Under the pieces are notes generated by a model that was given only the letters and a program-made list of their open reading frames with translations, was not told the origin of the DNA and did no database searches. The translations under genes and the position numbers were made by a program. From Conexibacter woesei DSM 14684 (GTDB lineage: Bacteria; Actinomycetota; Thermoleophilia; Solirubrobacterales; Solirubrobacteraceae): 64,000 nt of DNA. Where the stretch lies: positions 558,001-622,000 of the forward strand of contig NC_013739.1 in assembly GCF_000025265.1 (NCBI RefSeq), given 5' to 3'. Positions 16,399 through 23,481 of the stretch are shown one piece after another (position 1 is the first letter of the stretch; each line of letters begins with the position of its first letter).

Positions 16399-17847
16399 AT
16401 GACCGCATCTCTCATCATCGGCTCCATCGACGCGCAGTCGATCGCGACGGCGTCCTACATCGTCGCCGCGCTGCTGTTCATCCTCTCGCTCGCCGGGCTG
16501 TCGAGACACGAGACGGCCCGACAGGGCGTCGCGTTCGGGATCGCCGGCATGGCGATCGCGCTGGCAGCGACGATCGGCGTCGCGACCGAGCACGCTGAGG
16601 CGGTCGCGGTCGTCCTGCTCGTCGTCGCGGTCGCGATCGGCGCCTGCATCGGTCTCTGGCGGGCCCGCGTCGTCGAGATGACCGGCATGCCCGAGCTGAT
16701 CGCGCTGCTGCACAGCTTTGTCGGCCTCGCGGCCGTGCTCGTCGGCTGGAACGGCTACTTCGCCGTCGAGAACGGCGACCACCACGAGCTCGTCGGCTCG
16801 CTGCTCGACATCCACAACGCCGAGGTCTTCATCGGGGTCTTCATCGGCGCGGTGACCCTCACCGGCTCGATCGTCGCCTACCTGAAGCTGTCGGCGAGAA
16901 TGAAGTCGGCGCCGCTGATGCTGCCGGGCAAGAACTACCTCAACCTCGGCGCGCTCGCGGCGTTCGTCGTGCTGACGGTCATCTTCGTGATCTCGCCGAG
17001 CCTCCCGCTGCTGATCGCGGTCACCGTGCTCGCGCTCGCGCTCGGCTGGCACCTCGTCGCCTCGATCGGCGGCGGCGACATGCCGGTCGTCGTCTCGATG
17101 CTCAACTCCTACTCGGGCTGGGCGGCGGCAGCCTCGGGCTTCCTGCTCAACAACGACCTCCTGATCGTGACCGGGGCGCTCGTGGGCTCCTCCGGTGCCT
17201 ATCTCTCCTACATCATGTGCCAGGCGATGAACCGCTCGTTCATCTCCGTGATCGCGGGCGGCTTCGGCATCGAGGCCCCGGCCTCGGCCGACACCGACTA
17301 TGGCGAGCACCGGGAGATCGACGCGGCCAGCGCGGCTGAGCTGCTGACCGAAGCCAGCTCGGTCATCATCACGCCCGGCTACGGCATGGCGGTCGCGCAG
17401 GCCCAGTACCCGGTCGCGGAGCTGACCCGTCAGCTGCGCGACCGCGGCATCGACGTCCGCTTCGGCGTCCACCCGGTCGCCGGCCGCCTCCCGGGTCACA
17501 TGAACGTGCTGCTCGCCGAGGCGAAGGTGCCGTACGACATCGTGCTCGAGATGGACGAGGTCAACGACGACTTCGCCGACACCGACGTCGTCCTCGTGAT
17601 CGGCGCCAACGACACGGTCAACCCGGCGGCCACCGAGGACCCGAGCAGCCCGATCGCGGGCATGCCCGTGCTGAAGGTGTGGGAGGCGAGCAACGTGATC
17701 GTCTTCAAGCGCTCGATGGCATCCGGCTACGCCGGCGTCCAGAACCCGCTGTTCTTCCGCGAGAACGCGCAGATGCTGTTCGGCGACGCGAAGACGAAGG
17801 TCGACGAGATCGTCGGCGCGCTCGCCGCCGAGCGCGTCCCGGCCTGA
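16399..17847 (+). CDS. pntB: NAD(P)+ transhydrogenase, beta subunit (482 aa)
   Basis: Integral membrane subunit with about nine hydrophobic segments (residues 1-270) and the NADP(H)-binding domain III at the C-terminus. Diagnostic motifs are [54 protein letters not shown] and [19 protein letters not shown]. It forms the H+-translocating complex with PntA and supplies NADPH for biosynthesis or redox defence. It starts three bases after the pntA stop. It is convergent with the response-regulator gene, with a stem-loop between them. Confidence 0.97.
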   Translation: MTASLIIGSIDAQSIATASYIVAALLFILSLAGLSRHETARQGVAFGIAGMAIALAATIGVATEHAEAVAVVLLVVAVAIGACIGLWRARVVEMTGMPELIALLHSFVGLAAVLVGWNGYFAVENGDHHELVGSLLDIHNAEVFIGVFIGAVTLTGSIVAYLKLSARMKSAPLMLPGKNYLNLGALAAFVVLTVIFVISPSLPLLIAVTVLALALGWHLVASIGGGDMPVVVSMLNSYSGWAAAASGFLLNNDLLIVTGALVGSSGAYLSYIMCQAMNRSFISVIAGGFGIEAPASADTDYGEHREIDAASAAELLTEASSVIITPGYGMAVAQAQYPVAELTRQLRDRGIDVRFGVHPVAGRLPGHMNVLLAEAKVPYDIVLEMDEVNDDFADTDVVLVIGANDTVNPAATEDPSSPIAGMPVLKVWEASNVIVFKRSMASGYAGVQNPLFFRENAQMLFGDAKTKVDEIVGALAAERVPA

Positions 17848-17865
17848 CGGAACGCCGTCAGCTGA

Positions 17866-17892
17866 GGGGTGGTCGCGTGCGGCGACCGCCCC
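17866..17892. terminator. Stem-loop between convergent pntB and response-regulator genes
   Basis: GGTGGTCGC and GCGACCGCC pair with one G-T mismatch around a five-base loop, and two further G-C pairs extend the stem to 11. It lies in the 61-base gap between convergent genes. There is no T-tract, so it may stop transcription only with help or act as a 3'-end stabiliser for both mRNAs. Confidence 0.5.
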
Positions 17893-17908
17893 GCGGCGCG
17901 GCCCCTGC

Positions 17909-18571
17909 TCAACCACCACCGCGGCTGGGTGTGACGAGGCCGGTCTCGTACGCGTAGATGACCGCCTGCACGCGGCTGTGGAGGCCGAGCTTGGCGAGCA
18001 TGCGGCCGACGTGGCCCTTGACGGTGCTCTCCTCCAGCTGGAGGAGGGCGGCGATCTCAGCGTTTGAGCGGCCGGCGGCGATCCCCAGCAGCACGTCGCG
18101 CTCGCGGGGCGTCAGCTCCGCCAGCGTCGCGTCGCCGGCGCGCGCCGGCGCGGCACTGACGAACTGCTCCAGCAGGCGGCGCGTGACCTCCGGCGAGATC
18201 AGCGCGTCGCCGCGTGCGACCGAGCGCACCGCGTCGACGATCCGCTCCGGCGCCGAGTCCTTCACGAGGAAGCCGACGGCGCCGGCGCGCAGCGCGTCGA
18301 GGACGTACTCGTCGAGGTCGAACGTCGTCACGACGATCACCTCGACGCCCGTGACCGCGCGCAGCCGGCGCGTCGCCTCCAGCCCATCCATCCGCGGCAT
18401 CCGGATGTCCATCAGCACGAGGTCCGGTCTGCGCCGCTCGACCTGGCCGATCGCGTCGAGCCCGTCGACCGCCTCGCCGACGACCTCCAGGTCCGGCTCG
18501 CTCTCGAGGATCATCCGCAGCCCCTGCCGCGCGATCGGCTGGTCGTCGGCGACGACGACGCGGATGCTCAC
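17909..18571 (-). CDS. NarL/LuxR-type response regulator (220 aa)
   Basis: Receiver domain (IRVVVADDQPIARQGLRMIL; phospho-acceptor Asp in LVLMDIRMPRMDG; VIVVTTFD; conserved Lys in GFLVKDSAPE), then a C-terminal LuxR helix-turn-helix (LTPRERDVLLGIAAGRSNAE). The GTG start at 18571 has GGAGG just upstream and overlaps the stop of the sensor kinase gene (GTGA), so the pair is coupled. The probable target is the divergent MMPL exporter gene and the pair's own promoter, given the palindrome in that gap. Confidence 0.95.
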   Translation of the reverse strand: MSIRVVVADDQPIARQGLRMILESEPDLEVVGEAVDGLDAIGQVERRRPDLVLMDIRMPRMDGLEATRRLRAVTGVEVIVVTTFDLDEYVLDALRAGAVGFLVKDSAPERIVDAVRSVARGDALISPEVTRRLLEQFVSAAPARAGDATLAELTPRERDVLLGIAAGRSNAEIAALLQLEESTVKGHVGRMLAKLGLHSRVQAVIYAYETGLVTPSRGGG

Positions 18572-19752
18572 GCGACCTCCCCGAGCGGCAGGTCGGCGCG
18601 CACGCGCCAGCCGTGCGGCGCCGTCGGCCCGACCTCCAGCCGTCCGCCGGCGAGCGCGGCGCGCTCGCGCATGCCAGGGATCCCGTGGCCGCCCGCAGGC
18701 GGCTCCGGCGCGCCGCCGTCGGTGTCGCTTCCGATGCCGTCGTCCTCGACGCTCACGACGAGGTTGCGCGGCAGGTATGCCGTCGTCACCACGACGCGGC
18801 TCGCGCGCGCGTGCCGGACGACGTTCGTGAGCGCCTCCTGCAGCACCCGGTAGGCGCACAGCTCGACCGCGTCGGGGAGCGCTCGCCGCTCGCCGCGCAC
18901 CTCGACGTCGACCGTCAGCCCGGCCTCGCGCGCCGGCTCCAGCAGCCGCTCGACGTGCTCCAGCCGCGGCGGCGGCGAGAGCTCCGCCGGCCCGGTCTGC
19001 TTGAGGATCCCGAGCGCGTGTCTCGTCTGGCCGAGCGCCGCGGCCGTCGCCTCGTGGATCCGAGCGAGCGCCGCGCGCGCGATCGGATCCTCCGTCGTCC
19101 GGCTCGCGCCGGCCGCCTGCAGCGAGATCGCGCTGAGGTGGTGGCCGGTCACGTCGTGCACGTCGCGCGCGATCCGCAGCCGCTCCTCGGTCACGGCGCG
19201 CTCGACGTCGCGGTCGCGCCGCTCCTCGACGCGGCGCGCCAGCTCGTGCGCCGCCTGAGCCCGGCCGCGCTCGTTGCGGATCGCGTCGCCGAACAGCGCC
19301 GGCACGATTCCGGCGACGCCGCCGGCGAACGCGGCGAGCAGCACCTGGTCGTCCGACTCGCGGATCGCGAGCGCCATCGTCGCGGCGCTCGTGAGCAGGC
19401 CGAGCACGACCGCCTGCTCGCGGTCGCTGACGATCGCGGCGTGGACGACGAGCAGCAGCGCGACGACGTACGCGGCGCCGCCGTAGCCGAGCAGCGCGAG
19501 CGCGATTCCGAGCGCCAGCGAGGCGATCGCGGCCAGCGCCGGCAGCGTCCGCCGCAGCGCCAGCGGGGCGCAGGCGCCGACGGTCAGCGCGACCGCGAGC
19601 AGCTCGGAGGGGCCGGTGCTGTCGATGTGCAGCGCCAGCAGCAGCAGGCAGGCGCTCGCGACCCCCGCCGCCCAGGCGGCGTCGACCGCCCGTGGGGCGG
19701 CGCGGACCTCGGTCATCCGATCGGCGAGCGCGCGGATCCTCGACACATCCAC
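18568..19752 (-). CDS. Sensor histidine kinase, HisKA_3 (NarX/DesK-like) type (394 aa)
   Basis: About four to five N-terminal membrane segments (residues 25-165), then a linker coiled coil and the HisKA_3 dimerisation box RIARDVHDVTGHHLSAI with the phospho-accepting His in DVHD. The ATPase domain has the N-box YRVLQEALTNVVRHARAS and the G-boxes VEDDGIGSD and GHGIPGMRERAALAGG. The lack of a large extracellular loop suggests it senses a signal in or at the membrane, such as a drug or lipid disturbance. It is translated together with the response regulator and transcribed divergently from an MMPL exporter gene. Confidence 0.94.
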   Translation of the reverse strand: MDVSRIRALADRMTEVRAAPRAVDAAWAAGVASACLLLLALHIDSTGPSELLAVALTVGACAPLALRRTLPALAAIASLALGIALALLGYGGAAYVVALLLVVHAAIVSDREQAVVLGLLTSAATMALAIRESDDQVLLAAFAGGVAGIVPALFGDAIRNERGRAQAAHELARRVEERRDRDVERAVTEERLRIARDVHDVTGHHLSAISLQAAGASRTTEDPIARAALARIHEATAAALGQTRHALGILKQTGPAELSPPPRLEHVERLLEPAREAGLTVDVEVRGERRALPDAVELCAYRVLQEALTNVVRHARASRVVVTTAYLPRNLVVSVEDDGIGSDTDGGAPEPPAGGHGIPGMRERAALAGGRLEVGPTAPHGWRVRADLPLGEVA

Positions 19753-19775
19753 AGCCTAGGCGCTCGCGCTCCCGG

Positions 19776-19799
19776 CGCCTGCTCCGAAAGGAGCAGGCG
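19776..19799. promoter_or_regulatory. Perfect 10-bp inverted repeat with GAAA centre
   Basis: CGCCTGCTCC and GGAGCAGGCG are exact complements separated by GAAA. It lies 23 bases upstream of the kinase gene's ATG and about 110 bases before the MMPL gene. As DNA it is a plausible operator for the neighbouring NarL-type regulator. As RNA it would form a GNRA-tetraloop hairpin in the leader of the MMPL mRNA. Confidence 0.6.
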
Positions 19800-19912
19800 A
19801 CCAGCGCAGAAGGTGCCGCAGCGAACACTCCCTCGGGCGGTCGCCGGCGCGCGCGCCGGGCTCCAAGGTGGAACGAGCCCCACCGACGGACCACCTCGAC
19901 GCGAAGGACATC

Positions 19913-22126
19913 ATGGCTACCGCCTTCTACAGGCTCGGCCGAGCGGCGTACCGCCGCCGCCGGCTCGTGCTCGCCACCTGGGTCGTGCTGCTCGTCGGCG
20001 CGATCGCCGCGGCAGCCACGCTCAGCGGCTCGACGAACGAGACCTTCTCGACGCCCGGGACCGAGTCCCAGCAGGCGAACGACCTGCTCGACAAGCGCCT
20101 GCCGGACGCCAACGGCGCCGACGGCCGGATCGTCTTCGCCGCTCCAGAGGGCGAGCGGCTGACCGGCGGCGAGCGCAGAGCGGCGATCGAGGCCGCGCTC
20201 GCCGACGTCGCCAGAGCGCCGGAGGTGATCGACACCGCGGACCCGTTCGCCGCCGGCCTCGTCTCCAGAGACGGCCGCGTCGCGCTCGCTCAGGTGACGT
20301 GGGGCGTGCCGGAGGACGACGTCGACGCCGAGATGCGCGAGGACGTCGCCGGGCGCGCCGGGGCGGCGGCGCGGGATGCTGGGCTGCAGGTCGAGTTCGG
20401 CGGCGCGGCCGCCCCCGACGGCGGCGGTGAGGGCGGGATCGCCGAGCTGGCCGGCGTCGGCGTCGCGGCGCTCGTGCTGGCGATCACGTTCGGCTCGCTT
20501 CTCGCCGCCGGGCTGCCGCTGCTGACGGCGGTGATCGGCGTCGCGATCTCGCTGATGGGCATCACCGCGATGTCCGGCTTCGTCGATCTCAACTCGAACG
20601 TCTCGACGCTTGCGATGATGCTCGGCCTCGCGGTCGGGATCGACTACGCGCTGTTCATCCTCGCGCGCCACCGCGCGCAGCTGTTCACCGGCATGGACCC
20701 GGAGGAGTCGGCCGGACGCGCCGCCGGCACCGCCGGCAGCGCCGTCGTCTTCGCCGGCGCGACGGTCGTGATCGCGCTCGCCGCGCTCGCCGTCGTGAAC
20801 ATCCCGTTCCTGACGTCGATGGGGCTCGCGGCCGCGGCCGCCGTCGTGATCGCGGTGGCGGTCGCGCTGACGCTCGTGCCCGCGCTGTTCGGCTTCGCCG
20901 GCACGCGGCTGCTGCGCGGCAAGAACTTCGAGACCGGCGAGCGCGCGCAGCGCCCGACGCTCGGCGCGCGCTGGGCGGCGCTCGTCGTCCGCCGCCGCTG
21001 GCCCGCGCTCGCGCTCTGCACGATCGCGCTCGGCGCCTGCGCGATTCCGATGCTCGACATGCGGCTCGGCCTGCCGGACGACTCGACGGCGGCGCCGCAG
21101 GACACCAACCGCAAGGCCTACGACCTGCTGACCGACGCGTTCGGGCCCGGCTTCAACGGGCCGCTGACGATCGTCGTCGACGCCGGGGAGGGCGGCGCGG
21201 CGGCGCGCGCGGCGGACGCGGTCGCGGTCGACCTGAGACGCCACGACGACGTCGAGAGCGTCGCCAGACCGCTGCTCAACAGAGCCGGCGACACCGCGAT
21301 CATCTCGCTCGTGCCGCGCAGCGGGCCGTCGAGCGAGGCGACGAAGCAGCTCGTCGAGGACGTCCGCGACCGGGCCGACACACTCGGGCCGGAGGTCGGC
21401 GCCGACGTGCTGCTGACCGGCACGACGGCGGTCAACATCGACGTCTCGCAGCGGCTCTCGGACGCGCTCCTGCCGTACCTCGCGGTGATCGTCGGGCTGG
21501 CGTTCCTGCTGCTGGCGATCGCGTTCCGCTCCGTGCTGGTGCCGCTGACCGCGGTCGGCGGGTTCCTGCTGACGATCGGCGCGGCGTTCGGCGCCGTCGT
21601 CGCCGTCTTCCAGAACGGCTTCGCGGCCGACCTGCTCGGCGTCGCGCAGGAGGGGCCGATCATGTCGCTGATGCCGGTCCTGATCATCGGGATCCTGTTC
21701 GGGCTCGCGATGGACTACCAGGTCTTCCTCGTCACGCGCATGCGCGAGGAGCACGTCCACGGCGCGACGCCGACGCGGGCGGTCACGGATGGCTTCCGCC
21801 ACTCCGCGCGCGTCGTCACCGGCGCCGCGCTGATCATGACCGCGGTCTTCGCGAGCTTCATCGTCGAGAGAGACGCGGTCATCAAGTCGGTCGGATTCGC
21901 GCTCGCGTTCGGGATCCTCGTCGACGCGTTCGTCGTGCGGATGACGCTGATCCCGGCGCTGATGGCGGTGCTCGGCGAGCGAGCCTGGTGGCTTCCGCGC
22001 TGGCTCGACCGCGTGCTCCCGCGCGTCGACGTCGAGGGCGAGCAGCTGACGCGGCGGTTCGGCCCCCCGCGTCCCGTCGAGCCCGCCGAGCCCGGCACCC
22101 TCGCTGTCGACAAGAAGATGGTGTAA
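19913..22126 (+). CDS. MMPL-family RND-type exporter (737 aa)
   Basis: Large inner-membrane transporter of the MmpL/HpnN class, exporting lipids, siderophore-like compounds or drugs. There is one N-terminal membrane helix (residues about 18-40), a periplasmic-side domain, a six-helix bundle (TFGSLLAAGLPLLTAVIGVA ... LGLAVGIDYALFIL), a second extracellular domain, and a second six-helix bundle ending with the hallmark FGLAMDYQVFLVTRMREE. The sequence is an internal duplication, as the family requires. The ATG at 19913 has GAAGGA upstream; an earlier in-frame ATG at 19868 lacks a ribosome site. It is divergent from the two-component genes, which probably regulate it. Confidence 0.93.
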   Translation: MATAFYRLGRAAYRRRRLVLATWVVLLVGAIAAAATLSGSTNETFSTPGTESQQANDLLDKRLPDANGADGRIVFAAPEGERLTGGERRAAIEAALADVARAPEVIDTADPFAAGLVSRDGRVALAQVTWGVPEDDVDAEMREDVAGRAGAAARDAGLQVEFGGAAAPDGGGEGGIAELAGVGVAALVLAITFGSLLAAGLPLLTAVIGVAISLMGITAMSGFVDLNSNVSTLAMMLGLAVGIDYALFILARHRAQLFTGMDPEESAGRAAGTAGSAVVFAGATVVIALAALAVVNIPFLTSMGLAAAAAVVIAVAVALTLVPALFGFAGTRLLRGKNFETGERAQRPTLGARWAALVVRRRWPALALCTIALGACAIPMLDMRLGLPDDSTAAPQDTNRKAYDLLTDAFGPGFNGPLTIVVDAGEGGAAARAADAVAVDLRRHDDVESVARPLLNRAGDTAIISLVPRSGPSSEATKQLVEDVRDRADTLGPEVGADVLLTGTTAVNIDVSQRLSDALLPYLAVIVGLAFLLLAIAFRSVLVPLTAVGGFLLTIGAAFGAVVAVFQNGFAADLLGVAQEGPIMSLMPVLIIGILFGLAMDYQVFLVTRMREEHVHGATPTRAVTDGFRHSARVVTGAALIMTAVFASFIVERDAVIKSVGFALAFGILVDAFVVRMTLIPALMAVLGERAWWLPRWLDRVLPRVDVEGEQLTRRFGPPRPVEPAEPGTLAVDKKMV

Positions 22127-22137
22127 TAGCTGGCGTC

Positions 22138-22659
22138 ATGCGTCGTGCCTTGGGAATCGCACTGTCGATGGCGCTCGCGCTGATGCTCGCGGCGGCGGTC
22201 TCGAGCGCTGGTGCCACGCCCCTGCTGTCGTGCCCGGTCGGAAACTCGGCGGGCACCTTCACGCCGCCGCTGACCAACACGCCGCAGCCGGTCGGGGTGA
22301 CGTACACCGACAACTACGGGCCGTGCGTCGGCCTGTCGGGCGTGCGCACCGGGACGATGACAAGGACGGCGCCCCCGGCGCCGCGGACGTGCACCAGTCT
22401 CCTGGGCGGCACGATGAACGTCCCGCTCACGATCGCGTGGAGCACCGGCACCACGAGCGACGTGATCGTCGACAGCTATCCGCAGCTGCTGACCGGCGGC
22501 GTCGTCGAGCTGACGCTCATCGGGGACGTCACCGGCGGCGACTTCGCGGGCGGCCACATCGTGGTCGTCGACCTGGTGGTCGGCGCCACCCCGCTGGCGT
22601 GCAGCACGACCGGCGTCGCCAGTTCGAGCGGCCTCGCCACCCTGACGATCACACCCTGA
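22138..22659 (+). CDS. Small secreted protein of unknown function (173 aa)
   Basis: A clear signal peptide (MRRALGIALSMALALMLAAA, cleavage near SAGA-TP) leads a beta-rich mature protein of about 145 residues. It has five cysteines, including one early (LLSCPVG), one in YGPCVG, one in RTCTSLLGG and one near the end (LACSTTG). The pattern F-(T/S)-P-x-L/I-T-x-T-P near the N-terminus, C-x-S/N-L/P-L-x-G-G, W-(S/N)-T-G and a terminal C-x-T-G-(V/L)-x-S is shared with the convergent neighbour. It starts 11 bases after the MMPL gene, so it may belong to that transcript. No function is recognised. Confidence 0.8.
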   Translation: MRRALGIALSMALALMLAAAVSSAGATPLLSCPVGNSAGTFTPPLTNTPQPVGVTYTDNYGPCVGLSGVRTGTMTRTAPPAPRTCTSLLGGTMNVPLTIAWSTGTTSDVIVDSYPQLLTGGVVELTLIGDVTGGDFAGGHIVVVDLVVGATPLACSTTGVASSSGLATLTITP

Positions 22660-22670
22660 ATCCCGCGAGC

Positions 22671-23207
22671 TCACAGGATCGCCAGCACGTGCGGTCCGCT
22701 CACGCTCGTGAGGCCGGTCGTGAGGCAGGCGGGGAAGTTGCCGGTGAGGACGATCGTTCCCGAGGTCCCTTGGCCTCTGAACGGGCCGGAGACGACGGTG
22801 CCGAGTTGTTCGACGACGATGTTGCCGGCGACGTAGCTGGCGTTGTCGACGTAGTCGATGGTGCTGGTCTCGCCGGTGTTCCATCTGTAGGTGCGGGTTC
22901 GTCTGCCGCCGATCAGGGGGTTGAGACAGCTGCGTTGCCCGCTCGGCAGCGCTCCGTCGCTCGTCCCGCCGGTGATGTCCGGGCGGTCGGTCGATATGCA
23001 TCTTGCGAGGACGGTGCCCGTCGTCAGCGACGCGGGCGCGGGCGTGAACGTGATCCCCGGGCTGAAGGTGACCGCGGTCAGCCCGTCGCAGTTGGTGACC
23101 GCGGCGGCGCTGCCCGCGCCGACGGTCGACGCGCAGGCGGCGACGGTGGCGCTCGCCGCCAGCAGCGCGATCGTCCTGCGCCCGCGGCCAGTCTGCTTCG
23201 AAGCCAT
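22671..23207 (-). CDS. Small secreted protein, relative of the convergent neighbour (178 aa)
   Basis: Starts MASKQTGRGRRTIALLAASA, a signal peptide with a positive n-region and cleavage near SAAA-VTN. The GGGGGG sequence just before ATG 23207 is a strong ribosome site. The mature part repeats the neighbour's pattern: an early Cys (TNCDG), F-S-P-G-I-T-F-T-P, CLNPLIGGRR, YRWNTGETS, a beta-rich stretch (GNIVVEQLG ... SGTIVLTGNF) and CLTTGLTSVSG at the end. It ends 11 bases from the other gene's stop, tail to tail. Function unknown; probably a secreted or wall-associated beta-sandwich. Confidence 0.8.
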   Translation of the reverse strand: MASKQTGRGRRTIALLAASATVAACASTVGAGSAAAVTNCDGLTAVTFSPGITFTPAPASLTTGTVLARCISTDRPDITGGTSDGALPSGQRSCLNPLIGGRRTRTYRWNTGETSTIDYVDNASYVAGNIVVEQLGTVVSGPFRGQGTSGTIVLTGNFPACLTTGLTSVSGPHVLAIL

Positions 23208-23359
23208 GCTTCCCCCCTTGGGGTGGTTCTGCGTCGCCCGTGCGGATGCGCCAACTTCGATGCGGAGCCGGACGGTCCGTAGACGCCTGTCAAGCGAACA
23301 GGATATACGCAAATAGTCGAACTGTTTTGCGGTCTAGCGCGCCTCGGTGTCCGGGAGGT

Positions 23360-23402
23360 GCGTGCCACGACCGACGCGTCAATCGACCGCTTAGTGGCAC
23401 GC
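23360..23402. promoter_or_regulatory. Inverted repeats in the divergent gap before the LAL regulator
   Basis: GCGTGCCAC (23360-23368) is mirrored exactly by GTGGCACGC (23394-23402) with a 25-base centre. A second, looser dyad, CGCAAA ... TTTGCG, spans 23308-23331. Both lie in the 274-base gap between the secreted-protein gene (minus strand) and the LuxR gene (plus strand). This gap otherwise holds no gene. They are candidate operators, but a chance origin cannot be excluded. Confidence 0.35.
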
Positions 23403-23481
23403 TATCTCTCGTGTGTCACACGTCTCCAGGCGGCGCGCCGGTCGCTCGTGGTCAGCAACCCAAGGCCGAACGCGAGACCGG

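Noticed and set aside
17909-21802. Minus-strand frame of 1297 codons
   Set aside because: Only its last 220 codons, the response regulator, are real. The rest is opposite the MMPL gene or out of frame with the kinase gene.
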